The notes: generated from the letters alone by a model not told the origin. A stretch of 64,000 bases of DNA from Dehalococcoidia bacterium (GCA_011191975.1 DUFA01000117.1:1-64000); one strand, 5' to 3'. Shown: positions 1-10,472, counted from the stretch's first letter. Program-made: numbers and translations.

Positions 1-379
1 ACAGGTCATCACCAATGTTTCCAGACTTCACTGTGGGAAGAGCCCCCGGCCTGGAATAAATCTCGGAACGGGCGGTAGCGAAATCAATTCTCTTGCCTTC
101 CCATTTCACAGTGGCGGTGCGGAACCGGGTATGAACCGAAACATTACCCTGAAGAATATCGGCAAACCGGCGAGCAATATCCACGGCATCGCCTTCGACT
201 ACGAGATCAAGGTCAAAACTGGAACGTCCAAGAATCAGGTCGCGTACCATCCCGCCGACCAGGTACAGTTTATATTGTTGTTCACCGGATATCCCACCGG
301 CGATTGAAAGAATTTTCTGCATTTCTTCCGGAAGCTGACTCTTTACCAGTTCCGAAATGTTCTCAGCGTATTGCATCAT
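1..379 (-). CDS. CCA-adding tRNA nucleotidyltransferase / poly(A) polymerase family, N-terminal part (truncated by window edge)
   Basis: Reverse strand from ATG at 379 reads MMQYAENISELVKSQLPEEMQKILSIAGG...YLVGGMVRDLILGRSSFDLDLVVEGDAVDIARRFA, with the GG(x)VRD...DLDLV nucleotidyltransferase signature. Confidence 0.88.
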   Translation of the reverse strand, partial: MMQYAENISELVKSQLPEEMQKILSIAGGISGEQQYKLYLVGGMVRDLILGRSSFDLDLVVEGDAVDIARRFADILQGNVSVHTRFRTATVKWEGKRIDFATARSEIYSRPGALPTVKSGNIGDDL

Positions 380-564
380 TGTCCGCCCTTTGCCATGCAG
401 TCAGAATTATATCACATCGCTGTTTATTCAGTTGAGGTAATTATGGATCCAACAAAGATTCAGACATGATTTTACGGTTTTTCTAATAATTCTATTGACC
501 GTGAACCTGTTTGCTGTTAGGATGAAGAGCGTATGTAATTTTACTACAGGAGAGAAAGAGAAAA

Positions 565-1959
565 CTGAAAGATACTACCGAGCGCCTTGGTTACGCTCCA
601 CTGGGGAAACTTCTTCTCAGTATGAGCCTTCCCGGTATTGCCTCACTGGTAACCATGGCGCTTTATAATATTATAGACACCTTCTGGGTGGCGAGATTAG
701 GGCATGAAGCTATTGCGGCTTTAACGATCGTTCTTCCTTTTACCGGACTGGTACTGGCGTTTGGGGCAGGGACGGGAGTAGGAGTCAGTTCTCTCGTTTC
801 TCGACGATTCGGTGAAGGTAAAATAGAGGTTACCAACCACATAGCGGGGCAAATTTTCCCGTTAACGATTTTTTTCGGCGGAATACTGATCGTAATGGTG
901 GTGTTCTTTCCCGAGTTCATACTCCGGTTATGCGGTGCCACGCCTGATATTATGGCTTTAGGCATCGACTACCTGACGATAATTGGGTTTGGTCTTCCTA
1001 TAGTTTTTTTTGCTCTCGTAGGTACCGAGCTTCTCCGTGGTTCAGGGGATGCGTTAAGGCCTATGATATTTATGGTTACTGCTTCGGTAATAAATATCAT
1101 CCTCGATCCTTTCCTGATTTTCGGCTGGTGGATTTTTCCCGAGATGGGAGTAAAGGGCGCCGCTCTGGCTACTTTGATAGCCCAGGGAGTCGGAGGTGGT
1201 CTGGGATTACTATACATACTTTCCAGGAAATCGTCCTACAAGATTAAACTTTCTCATATTGTGCCGGACTTTGACATCATTAGAGATATTTACAGGGTAG
1301 GGCTCCCTTCGATGCTGGTAGAGATTTCCGAGAGTGTCTGCTTTATCCTTCTTAATAACGTACTGTCACAGTTCGGGTCGATGGCGATAGCCGGGGTTGG
1401 AATTATTATTCGTGTGGTTGATTTTGCTTTTATGCCGATAATAGGGGTTGCTCATGGTCTACTGCCGATAGTCGGCTACAATTATGGAGCCCGAATATGG
1501 AAACGGTTGTGGGGTTCATTAAAACTGGCTGTGACATGGCTGGTGGTATTAATGGGTGCTGCGACTATCGTGATGGAAATACTTGCCCCGCAGCTTATCG
1601 GGATATTCAGTAAGGAACAAGAGATGCTGGAAATGGCTGTCCCTGCAATGAGGATTGTGATTGCCGGTATGTTTCTTATAGGTCCGACAATACTCTTTAT
1701 CGTTACTTTCCAGGGACTGGGCAAGGGAAAAGCCGTCCTTTTACTTTCAACGGCGCGTCAGTTCCTGTTCTTCGTTCCTTTTTTGTATATACTATCGAAT
1801 TTAATGGGACTGACCGGCGTTTGGATAGCTATGCCTATCTCCGATGTATGCGGTTTCCTGGTAACCGGTTCCTGGCTGTTACGCGAGTATAGATATCAGC
1901 GAAGAACCGGTGGATGGAAGGATCTTCATGAAATGGGCGGTCTTGATATCAGAGATTAA
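565..1959 (+). CDS. MATE family efflux transporter (ORF track starts at ATG 622; frame likely extends to CTG 565)
   Basis: Multi-TM MatE-like protein; in-frame upstream residues KDTTERLGYAPLGKLLLS resemble a MATE N-terminus; SD-like aggaga at 548-553. Confidence 0.85.
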   Translation: MKDTTERLGYAPLGKLLLSMSLPGIASLVTMALYNIIDTFWVARLGHEAIAALTIVLPFTGLVLAFGAGTGVGVSSLVSRRFGEGKIEVTNHIAGQIFPLTIFFGGILIVMVVFFPEFILRLCGATPDIMALGIDYLTIIGFGLPIVFFALVGTELLRGSGDALRPMIFMVTASVINIILDPFLIFGWWIFPEMGVKGAALATLIAQGVGGGLGLLYILSRKSSYKIKLSHIVPDFDIIRDIYRVGLPSMLVEISESVCFILLNNVLSQFGSMAIAGVGIIIRVVDFAFMPIIGVAHGLLPIVGYNYGARIWKRLWGSLKLAVTWLVVLMGAATIVMEILAPQLIGIFSKEQEMLEMAVPAMRIVIAGMFLIGPTILFIVTFQGLGKGKAVLLLSTARQFLFFVPFLYILSNLMGLTGVWIAMPISDVCGFLVTGSWLLREYRYQRRTGGWKDLHEMGGLDIRD

Positions 1960-1970
1960 ACTTTAGGCAG

Positions 1971-2483
1971 TTAGTCTGATTCTACAGCCTGTTTTTGTTT
2001 CGTCCTGTACCTCTTGATACTGTCAAGGTGTCTTTTTTTCGCTTCATCACTCATATTTTTATATTTATGGCTTTCTGTATAACACCTTAAAGAGCAGAAT
2101 GCTCTCCGGTTAGAGGGAATACCGACACCGCAGTGTTTACACACTTTTGTCGCATTTTGATAGGAGTTTATCTGACTGATTGCCGTAACTGACCACAGGA
2201 GATATTGACCGTTGCTGGCTTTCCATTCCTTTACAGGAGTAATTACCCCGCTATTGTACAAATCCAGGATGTGATGGCGGGAGAAGCCGAATAGCTTTCG
2301 TAGTTGTTCGGTTGACATCAACTTATGCTTGGTCGAGCCATAATTGCTGATAAGTATCTGTCTGATTCGTTCTTTCGATTTACCTGATTTATCAGCTATC
2401 TGCTGAAGTGTCGAGCCGGATCGACGCATTGTGTAGATAGCATTGATGTTAACATTGCTTCTGGTTCTTATTGATAGTTCCAC
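1971..2483 (-). CDS. HTH protein with C-terminal Cys zinc-finger-like motif
   Basis: LQQIADKSGKSKERIRQIL resembles sigma-70 region 4/HTH; C-terminal CKHCG...CSLRCY. Confidence 0.6.
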   Translation of the reverse strand: MELSIRTRSNVNINAIYTMRRSGSTLQQIADKSGKSKERIRQILISNYGSTKHKLMSTEQLRKLFGFSRHHILDLYNSGVITPVKEWKASNGQYLLWSVTAISQINSYQNATKVCKHCGVGIPSNRRAFCSLRCYTESHKYKNMSDEAKKRHLDSIKRYRTKQKQAVESD

Positions 2484-2807
2484 AATCGTACCTCGAAATA
2501 TCAGGCGGTATGCCGTATATTAAGGAATTATTATCCGGATAGTAGTAGTACATATTTTGCATCTGGAACAATCATCCCCTAGTGTATAATATGATATTAC
2601 TGCAAGCCTGCCATCGGTATATATACCGTTTTTATATAGATGTATTTCAGTGAAATATATATTACACTCAAGTGAAAACACCTGTTGTTCCAACAGCAGC
2701 GCGTATAAATAGTGACACATTCTTAAGGGAGGTGAGGGTGGATAAAGAGTGTTAAAAACACCCGTGGTGGATATCCACCCTCTGTATGAAGAAGGGAACC
2801 GTCTAAT

Positions 2808-3392
2808 TTATTGTCTGGACAAGAAGGAACCAATAGGAAGAATCCACCGACCATACTTGGTATATACTATTATCGCAGCTGAGCCGTATACGGCTGCCCC
2901 TCCACAGATAATACCTACTACACCCGGTATTACCGCAGGGATCAGATCATAAAAATGTAAAGCCAGCAGGCCGAATAAGAGAACCAGACTGAGAAAAATG
3001 AGTACATGAAGGCGTGATGTTCTAAAGGTACCTATACTCATGTAAGCGGAGAAGACTCCCCAGCAGATGCAGAGCCATGCAAGACCGGGACCGTCCAGCT
3101 TGATCAGTCCTATCCATTGCAGGAGAAATCCAAGACTTAAACCAAGCCAGAACGCCCCGTATGAAGCGAAAGCGGTGAAGCCGAAGGCGTCACCGCTCCG
3201 CGCGTCGATGATGCCAGCAATAATCTGGGCGATCCCTCCCCAGAACAGCCCGTAGACCAGGGGAATAGTGCTGTCAATCAACCCGATATTATGTATCTGC
3301 AGCAGAATAGTATTGAATCCGAAACCTGCCAGTCCGACAGCTCCGGGATTAGCCCACTGGTTTATTTCAATTTTGGTGATTTCACGCTCCAT
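2808..3392 (-). CDS. GPR1/FUN34/YaaH (SatP)-type acetate uptake transporter
   Basis: WANPGAVGLAGFGFNTILLQIHNIG...LVYGLFWGGIAQIIAGIIDARSGDAFGFTAFASYGAFWLG family signature. Confidence 0.88.
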   Translation of the reverse strand: MEREITKIEINQWANPGAVGLAGFGFNTILLQIHNIGLIDSTIPLVYGLFWGGIAQIIAGIIDARSGDAFGFTAFASYGAFWLGLSLGFLLQWIGLIKLDGPGLAWLCICWGVFSAYMSIGTFRTSRLHVLIFLSLVLLFGLLALHFYDLIPAVIPGVVGIICGGAAVYGSAAIIVYTKYGRWILPIGSFLSRQ

Positions 3393-3548
3393 ATTGAATT
3401 AATAATACCTGTTTGTGATCGGGACGCCATCAGCAATTATGCTTATTTCTATATTGGTGAAAATACGGGCGATAATACTTTTAATAACGAGTCGATCAGA
3501 GCGATTGATTGCCATATGTCCCGGTAATTCATATAATTAATCAGGCAA

Positions 3549-4094
3549 ATGAAAGTAGCAGCAATCGTCGGGATGGCAGGTTCCGGTAAGTCAGAAGTAG
3601 CCAACCGATTCGAGCAGAACGGATTCAAGCGGATACGATTCGGTGATATTACGGACGAGGAAGTGACTCGCAGAAGTGTACCGCTGAATGAAGAAAATGA
3701 ACGTGCGGTCAGGGAAGCATTACGCAGTGAGAACGGAATGGCTGCCTATGCGATTCTAAACAAACCAAAAATAGATGATGCATTAAAAGTTTCCGATGTA
3801 GTGGTCGATGGACTATATTCCTGGGAGGAATACCTGTTTTTGAAAGAGTCCTACGGTAATGATTTTTTTGTTATTGCAGTGTGGTCGTCTCCGGACACAA
3901 GGTATTCACGCCTTGCCGCGAGAAAAATACGAGGATTGACCAAGGATGAATCTTACAGTAGGGATAAAGCTGAAATAGAGAACGTCAATAAAGGCGGACC
4001 TATCGCTATGGCGGATTTTACTATTATCAATGAATCGACCATGGAAAATCTGATTGCTGAAGCAGACAGGATAATACTGAGGGTAAAAGGATGA
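3549..4094 (+). CDS. AAA/P-loop nucleoside-monophosphate-kinase-like protein (UPF0200/dephospho-CoA kinase-like)
   Basis: N-terminal Walker A GMAGSGKSE; size and DFTIINE motif. Confidence 0.7.
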   Translation: MKVAAIVGMAGSGKSEVANRFEQNGFKRIRFGDITDEEVTRRSVPLNEENERAVREALRSENGMAAYAILNKPKIDDALKVSDVVVDGLYSWEEYLFLKESYGNDFFVIAVWSSPDTRYSRLAARKIRGLTKDESYSRDKAEIENVNKGGPIAMADFTIINESTMENLIAEADRIILRVKG

Positions 4095-4573
4095 CTAATA
4101 TAACCAGACCGGACTTCGATGAATATGTACTTAAAATAGCCTCGGTGGTGGCTGAACGCTCGACGTGCCGTCGTCACCATATGGGCGCGGTAGCGGTAAG
4201 AGACAAGCATATCCTGACTACCGGTTATAATGGAGCTCCCGCCGGACAGAAGGACTGCCTGGAACTCGGCTGTATCCGGGATGAAATGAACATAGCTTCT
4301 GGTGAAAAGCAGGAAACCTGCCGGGCTATTCATGCCGAACAAAACGTGATAATACAGGCCGCTCTCCATGGTATCAGTCTTGAAGGCAGCACTATTTACT
4401 GCACCCATACACCCTGCATCCTATGTGCCAAGATGCTGGTAAACGCAAAAATCAAGAGGTTTGTCAGCTTCAGCGAGTACAATGATGACAGGTTTATCGA
4501 CCTATTCAGGGAGGCCGGTATCGAGATCGATATAAAAGACAGGCCGCCTTCCGAAATCACTTACCTGGACTAA
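4091..4573 (+). CDS. dCMP deaminase family protein
   Basis: CHAE-type zinc motif (CRAIHAEQNVI) and CTHTPCILCAKML. Confidence 0.9.
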   Translation: MTNITRPDFDEYVLKIASVVAERSTCRRHHMGAVAVRDKHILTTGYNGAPAGQKDCLELGCIRDEMNIASGEKQETCRAIHAEQNVIIQAALHGISLEGSTIYCTHTPCILCAKMLVNAKIKRFVSFSEYNDDRFIDLFREAGIEIDIKDRPPSEITYLD

Positions 4574-4632
4574 GCAGGTACGATACCGTATACTACACGG
4601 AAAATCTGAGTGTATAACGAAATGGTCAATAG

Positions 4633-5082
4633 ATGATAACCCGTACCGAAAGGGAATACCCGAAACGACCAATAGCCTCAGTGGCAGCCTGCGTATTCAA
4701 AGATGATAAAATCCTTCTGGTGAAACGCGGAACTCAACCGAGTAAAGGGAGATGGAGTGTTCCCGGCGGCGCAATCGAACTCGGAGAATCATTTGAAGAT
4801 ACCGCAAAGCGGGAACTGGATGAAGAATGCGGTGTGGAAATAGAGACCGACGATATCATCGATGTTGAGAACTTCGTTATCCGTGATAAAGACGGAACTA
4901 TTCAGTTTCATTATATTGTGACATACTTGATGGCAAGATATGTCTCCGGTGATATCAGACCGGGCGACGACGAAATGGATGTCTGCTGGGTAACCAGGGA
5001 GGAACTGATGAATCTTGACATGAATCCTGTCACCCGGGACTATATGCTTAAAGCCTTCGAGAAAGTAAATTCCGTTAGTTAA
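4633..5082 (+). CDS. NUDIX hydrolase
   Basis: NUDIX box GGAIELGESFEDTAKRELDEECGV. Confidence 0.92.
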   Translation: MITRTEREYPKRPIASVAACVFKDDKILLVKRGTQPSKGRWSVPGGAIELGESFEDTAKRELDEECGVEIETDDIIDVENFVIRDKDGTIQFHYIVTYLMARYVSGDIRPGDDEMDVCWVTREELMNLDMNPVTRDYMLKAFEKVNSVS

Positions 5083-5127
5083 AAACTTGACATCGGTGAT
5101 ACAATTAGTAAACAACACGGGTAGTAA

Positions 5128-5850
5128 ATGACTGAATCAATCGTAATCGACAGCCTGACCAAATACTACGGCAAGTTTCTTGCCCTGAACGGACTGTCTC
5201 TTAAGGTTGAAGAGAATACCAACATCGGGCTTCTCGGTCCGAATGGTGCGGGAAAAAGCACAACGTTAAAGATACTCTGCGGATTGATACGGGCTTCATC
5301 GGGCAGCGTTTATATTCACGGGATTAATGTTGCTGAGAAACCCGAGCAAGCTCTGGCGAAAATCGGTACTATAATTGAGACCCCCGAGTTCTATACCTAT
5401 CTTACACCTGAGGAGATATTGGGTTACCTTGGAAAGATTCGAGGTATGAAAGGCAGTTATCTAAGACAGCGAATCAAGGAAGTGATCGAACTGGTCAGGC
5501 TTGAGCAATGGAGTAGACAAAGAATCGAAAAATTTTCTAGGGGAATGAAGCAGCGCCTCGGCCTTGCCCAAGCTCTACTCCATGATCCTCCGATCCTTAT
5601 CCTGGATGAACCTGGTCTGGGGCTGGATCCACGCGGTGTGGTGGAATTCAGAGCGATAATCGAAGACGTAGGAAAGAACAAGACAGTGTTTTTTGCTTCG
5701 CATCAACTTACGGAAGTATCCCAGGTGTGTCAGGAAGTGGCAATCATCGATCATGGAAAGCTGCTTGCTTATGACAGTATTACGGAACTTGAGAAAAAGT
5801 ATGAATCACTCGAACAGGCATACCTCCAGCTAACCGGAGGGGAATTATGA
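5128..5850 (+). CDS. ABC transporter ATP-binding protein
   Basis: Walker A GPNGAGKST, signature FSRGMKQRLGLAQAL, Walker B ILILDEP. Confidence 0.93.
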   Translation: MTESIVIDSLTKYYGKFLALNGLSLKVEENTNIGLLGPNGAGKSTTLKILCGLIRASSGSVYIHGINVAEKPEQALAKIGTIIETPEFYTYLTPEEILGYLGKIRGMKGSYLRQRIKEVIELVRLEQWSRQRIEKFSRGMKQRLGLAQALLHDPPILILDEPGLGLDPRGVVEFRAIIEDVGKNKTVFFASHQLTEVSQVCQEVAIIDHGKLLAYDSITELEKKYESLEQAYLQLTGGEL

Positions 5851-6662
5851 TAGAGTTCGAGAAACTAAAAATAGTAGCTGCGTATGAATTCCTAAAACAT
5901 ATTCGTCGGAAGCGACTGTACGTGATTCTTGGTTTAACTCTTATTTCCGAATTAGCGGTCATCATACTTCTTCCATTATTGATGGATGGTAAATACCCAG
6001 ATAATGTAATAACGATGGCCGCCACACTTACTGTGGGTCCCAGCCTTGCTACAATCGGAGCCGTCTTTTTTGCCGGTGATGCCATAGCCGGTGAATTTGA
6101 AGGAAAAACCGGTTTTATACTTTTTACCAATCCTGTGAAGCGGACTACCCTTATCCTTGGTAAATACCTGGCAAGCTGCATTGCGGTTATCATACTTGTC
6201 ATATTTGGATATGTTATTACTGCCATTACCCTTTTTGCGATATATGGAGAAATCCCAAGCGAGATACTCAATTCTTTCGGCCTGTGCCTTCTTTTTGGTG
6301 GCGCCGTGTTATCGATCACTTTCTTCTTCAGTTCCATTTCCAAGGGATCGATGGGTGCCACAGTAATTACACTGGTACTGATAATGGTGATTTCTGGTAT
6401 AGTGGAAAGTGTCCTGATTATGGCAGGAAAGCCATATTTTTATCTTCCTTCTGTTGGTGGCGATGCTATAGCGCTGGTCTATGGCGGAATGGATCTCTAC
6501 GAGAATTTAATACCGGCAGGAGCTGCCGGCATGGGCGGTATGGAAATGTTCCTCGACATGAAGCTGCCGGACATAGGACATATCGCATATTCTACGGCCG
6601 GGTACCTGATAGTCTGTCTCGGTCTGAGTTTATGGATTAGCAGGAGGCGCCAGTTAGCCTAG
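5847..6662 (+). CDS. ABC transporter permease (ABC-2 type)
   Basis: Overlaps ATPase stop by 4 nt; multi-TM. Confidence 0.82.
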   Translation: MIEFEKLKIVAAYEFLKHIRRKRLYVILGLTLISELAVIILLPLLMDGKYPDNVITMAATLTVGPSLATIGAVFFAGDAIAGEFEGKTGFILFTNPVKRTTLILGKYLASCIAVIILVIFGYVITAITLFAIYGEIPSEILNSFGLCLLFGGAVLSITFFFSSISKGSMGATVITLVLIMVISGIVESVLIMAGKPYFYLPSVGGDAIALVYGGMDLYENLIPAGAAGMGGMEMFLDMKLPDIGHIAYSTAGYLIVCLGLSLWISRRRQLA

Positions 6663-6682
6663 GTGTTATAAGGAAGTGGTGG

Positions 6683-7609
6683 GTGGATAAAGTGACGACA
6701 GTACCTCGGGCAAAGGTTATCGTTAATCCGGTAGCAGGGGCCAATAAAACTTACAAGAAATGGCCTCAATTAAATCGTCTGCTCGACCATATCGGGCTGT
6801 CTTTCGATCACCAGTATACGGAAGGAGCAGGCCATGCAATCGAGCTTGCTCGTGATGCTGCTTCAGATGGTTACCGCTATCTTGTTGCCGTAGGAGGTGA
6901 CGGAACGGTTAATGAGGTTGCCAATGGCATTCTCAATACTGGAAGTGCCGGTGATGTATCATTCGGTGTGATAAGTACCGGTACGGGAAGCGACTTTGCC
7001 CGTTCTGCCGGTATACCAATGGACTCTATTAATGCTTGTTCTGTATTGACGAGTGTAAAAAGACTGGTAATTGACGCAGGAATTGTTGAATACCACAAGA
7101 ATGGACAAAAAACTCAGCGCTATTTCGTAAACGCAGCCGGTATCGGATTCGATGCCGCGGCGGTCGAATCCACGGAAAAGATCCCGAAGTACTTCGGAGG
7201 AACGATACCGTATTTAGCAGGTTTACTCAGGACCCTGATCGGCTACCGGAACAAGTCTGTTGTCATGGATATAGACGACAGGAATCAACCAGCGAAAATC
7301 CTCAGTATGATCGTAGCAAACGGTAATTACCTGGGCGGGGGTATGCACGTAGCTCCCGATGCAATGATGGACGACTCACTCCTGGATGTGGTGGTCATAG
7401 GCGATGTCGGTAAACTCGATCTGCTGAAATCATTACCGATGATATACAAGGGAACTCACGGTAACCATCCAAAGGTTAGTATAGAGAAAGCTGTAAAAGT
7501 GTTCATCAATACCTCTGAACGAGTCCTTGTTCATGCAGACGGCGAACTGCTGGGTGAGGGTCCGGCGTTATTCAGACTTATACCATCGGCTTTAAGCCTG
7601 GTGGTGTAG
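6683..7609 (+). CDS. Diacylglycerol/lipid kinase family protein (YegS/DagK-like)
   Basis: GGDGTVNEVANGI and GTGSDFAR motifs. Confidence 0.92.
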   Translation: MDKVTTVPRAKVIVNPVAGANKTYKKWPQLNRLLDHIGLSFDHQYTEGAGHAIELARDAASDGYRYLVAVGGDGTVNEVANGILNTGSAGDVSFGVISTGTGSDFARSAGIPMDSINACSVLTSVKRLVIDAGIVEYHKNGQKTQRYFVNAAGIGFDAAAVESTEKIPKYFGGTIPYLAGLLRTLIGYRNKSVVMDIDDRNQPAKILSMIVANGNYLGGGMHVAPDAMMDDSLLDVVVIGDVGKLDLLKSLPMIYKGTHGNHPKVSIEKAVKVFINTSERVLVHADGELLGEGPALFRLIPSALSLVV

Positions 7610-7678
7610 CCGATTTATATAACATGAATTGTTCTTCGTATCTGATGACCAGTAATTATTTATAGAGAGGATTTACCT

Positions 7679-8293
7679 GTGAAAATTAATCTTAGTGATG
7701 AAAAAGCCAGGGAAATGCACCATATACTGATGAGTATAATCGCGCCGCGTCCTATAGCTTGGGTTTCGACAGTAAGTGAAGACGGAATATATAACCTGGC
7801 ACCGTTCAGCGCTTTTTGTGTAATGAGCGTTAATCCTGCAATTGTCGGTTTTAATTCGGCTGCGTTCCGCGATGGGCGGAAAAAAGATACGTTAATAAAT
7901 ATAGAATCGAACGGTGAATACGTGATTAACATGGTCGATGAGTCGCTTGCTGAAGCGATGAATATCACGTCAGCATCTTTTCCTCCCCAAACAGATGAGT
8001 TTCAAGAAGCAGATCTGACAACGGTCAAAGCTGATCTGGTAAAAGTTCCAATGGTAGGCGAATCACCAGTCAATCTTGAATGTCGGTTGAGACAGATCCT
8101 GAAGTTCGGAGAAGAGCCGATGACAAACAACTTTATCATTGGCGATGTCCTCCTCATACATGTGAAAGACGAATATTATTCTAATGAAGAGATAAACGCT
8201 TCGGCATTAAAGCTTATCGGAAGACTGGGAGGTAGGGGAATAGACCGGTATTGCAGAACAACGGACAGTTTTAAGATGCAGAGACCCGTTTAG
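7679..8293 (+). CDS. Flavin reductase-like domain protein
   Basis: IAPRPIAWVSTVSEDGIYNLAPFSAFCVMSVNPAIVGF signature. Confidence 0.88.
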   Translation: MKINLSDEKAREMHHILMSIIAPRPIAWVSTVSEDGIYNLAPFSAFCVMSVNPAIVGFNSAAFRDGRKKDTLINIESNGEYVINMVDESLAEAMNITSASFPPQTDEFQEADLTTVKADLVKVPMVGESPVNLECRLRQILKFGEEPMTNNFIIGDVLLIHVKDEYYSNEEINASALKLIGRLGGRGIDRYCRTTDSFKMQRPV

Positions 8294-8302
8294 GTTCCCC
8301 TA

Positions 8303-8842
8303 TCACTCACTGATGTTTTCATTCTGATAGGTACCGCTGTACCCTTCGGTATTTTCCGCTAATCTGAAAAAGACAAGCTGCACTACCCGTGAGTTCTTCT
8401 GTATCCGGAAACCGCCCGGGTGGTATACATTGAGAAGTGACTCGGAGCGCCCGGAGTATCCGGCATCCCAGACCGCCGTACCTACCGTTACTCCGCATCG
8501 AAGCAGGCTTGACCTGGGTCTGGCCAATGCCATAACATTGTTAGGCAGGTGGACTATTTCGTTGTATGTGATCGAGTAAATACCGAATTCGAGTTTGATA
8601 AATCCGTTGCGGTCAAATTCAAGAGGAGATAATTCGGATACTGCTCGCTCGGTGTTACTGACGGCAATCTGCCCCGGAGTCTGAAGTATGAAAATATCAC
8701 GTAACGTGATATCGAAGCCGTTGGGCTGGACCTGTGATTCAAGGTCAAGATAACCTTCAACCAGGGGTGGATCCCGGTCGATCAGTTTTCGAATATCATT
8801 TGCGGACAGGACGGCTGTCATAGTACTAAGGTAGTATAACAT
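8303..8842 (-). CDS. dCTP deaminase/dUTPase family protein
   Basis: LARPRSSLLRCGV...TAVWDAGYSGRSES and VVQLVF motifs. Confidence 0.82.
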   Translation of the reverse strand: MLYYLSTMTAVLSANDIRKLIDRDPPLVEGYLDLESQVQPNGFDITLRDIFILQTPGQIAVSNTERAVSELSPLEFDRNGFIKLEFGIYSITYNEIVHLPNNVMALARPRSSLLRCGVTVGTAVWDAGYSGRSESLLNVYHPGGFRIQKNSRVVQLVFFRLAENTEGYSGTYQNENISE

Positions 8843-8880
8843 TTTGGGGTGAATGCAGCGATAATACGGGAGAAAATTGA

Positions 8881-9702
8881 TTGAAGAACAGTAAATACAA
8901 GCTGCTGGTTGTGGATATAGACGGGACGATTCTTGATATCAATAACAGAATTTCGGATATCGATAAAAGAGCATTGAAGGATGTGGTTGATTCAGGTATT
9001 CCGGTCGCTCTCTCCACGGGACGGGTAGTGCAGGCAAGCCTGAGATTCCTGCAACAGCTTGAACTTGACGGATACCATATGTTTTTCGATGGAGCCCTGG
9101 TATACAGTCCTGAAAAAGATGAAGAAGTATATGTCGATCCGATCAGCGCTGAAATTATCGGGGAGATGATCGAGTTTTCACGCCTGGTTCAACTTGATTT
9201 CGACCTGTATTCAATCACACATTTCTTTGCCGAGAGGGAATCCTGGGCAACCGATATACGGCGTGATTTCTTCAAACTGGACGCGACAATAGTCGATTTC
9301 AGCAAAATTCAGCATAAAGAGAGATTTATTAAGGGAACTCTTGTGGTTTCATCTGCCGAGGAGAAACAGAAAGCCCGGGATTTCGTCGATCACTTTAATA
9401 GTAAACTGAATTTTTCGTGGACGAAAACACCGGCGTATCCTGATGTCGATTTCATAAACATCATTGCCAATGATGTATCGAAGGGTAAGGCCCTGAAAGC
9501 ACTGACATCATTTATGGGAATATCATTGAACGAGGTGGCGGCTATAGGTGACGGAATGAACGATATTCCTTTGCTTACTTCTTCAGGCCTGGCAATAGCG
9601 ATGGCAAATGCTCCCGACGAGGTAAAGGCAATTGCCAATCATGTCACACTGGATGTCGATCACCAGGGAGTAGCCGAAGCCGTGAGGAAGTATATTCTTT
9701 AA
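8881..9702 (+). CDS. Cof-type HAD-IIB family hydrolase
   Basis: VVDIDGTI motif I; GDGMNDIPLL motif IV; TTG start. Confidence 0.9.
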   Translation: MKNSKYKLLVVDIDGTILDINNRISDIDKRALKDVVDSGIPVALSTGRVVQASLRFLQQLELDGYHMFFDGALVYSPEKDEEVYVDPISAEIIGEMIEFSRLVQLDFDLYSITHFFAERESWATDIRRDFFKLDATIVDFSKIQHKERFIKGTLVVSSAEEKQKARDFVDHFNSKLNFSWTKTPAYPDVDFINIIANDVSKGKALKALTSFMGISLNEVAAIGDGMNDIPLLTSSGLAIAMANAPDEVKAIANHVTLDVDHQGVAEAVRKYIL

Positions 9703-9740
9703 AGCTATCAGATCAGCGGCATGGTATTGAGGGAGGTACT

Positions 9741-10472
9741 ATGAAGATACTGGCAGCGGTACAGGGAGAATATGGAAAACGAATAGCAGAGAATGTTTCT
9801 GAAAGAATGCCCGACGACTGGAACCTTGAGACGATCACACTTCCACCGGCTTTACCTGTATTGATCGATGAACCGGAAGAATTCCTGCCTTCCGATATAC
9901 CATCGGCTGATCTTTTACTTGGACTTATCGAGTCTGACGGTGCTGCTCAGCTTGTTCCAGCCATAGCACGTATCAGTAGATCAAACTCAGTGATAGTACC
10001 GGTGGATAATCCCGCCTGGCTGCCGCTGGGTCTTCAGAACCAGCTAGAACAGGAGATGGCAAGAGATGGCATCAAGAGTGTTTACCCCAAGACTTTTTGC
10101 ACATTAATGGAGAAGTGTACAGGATACCGAAGTAATACAGTACTCTATGATGATGAAATGATTTCCTTATTTACTCGATATTTCGGTCGACCAAAACTCG
10201 GTATTACTTTGGACGACAATGGTGAGAAAATTACCAGCGTTGTTGTCGAACGTGGCTCTCCCTGCGGCTCTACCCATCACACAGTCGAAAAGATGGTAGG
10301 AATGTCAGTTAATGATGTAGTACCCCGTGCAGGACTTATGGTCCACCAGTTTCCTTGCCTGGCATCCATGCAGCAAGAAGAAATCGATAAGGGAGTGTTC
10401 GAACCCCTGATGAACATATCTGGTTACGTGATGAATGAAGAGATAGAAGCCGAGTTGAAATCATCCGGTTAA
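9741..10472 (+). CDS. DUF166 family protein
   Basis: Resembles DUF166: MKILAAVQGEYGKRIAENV...PVDNPAWLP...FCTLME; Cys-containing C-terminus. Confidence 0.65.
   Translation: MKILAAVQGEYGKRIAENVSERMPDDWNLETITLPPALPVLIDEPEEFLPSDIPSADLLLGLIESDGAAQLVPAIARISRSNSVIVPVDNPAWLPLGLQNQLEQEMARDGIKSVYPKTFCTLMEKCTGYRSNTVLYDDEMISLFTRYFGRPKLGITLDDNGEKITSVVVERGSPCGSTHHTVEKMVGMSVNDVVPRAGLMVHQFPCLASMQQEEIDKGVFEPLMNISGYVMNEEIEAELKSSG

Noticed and set aside
663-965. 100-aa minus-strand ORF within the MATE gene
   Set aside because: Antisense ORF with low-complexity, non-family sequence
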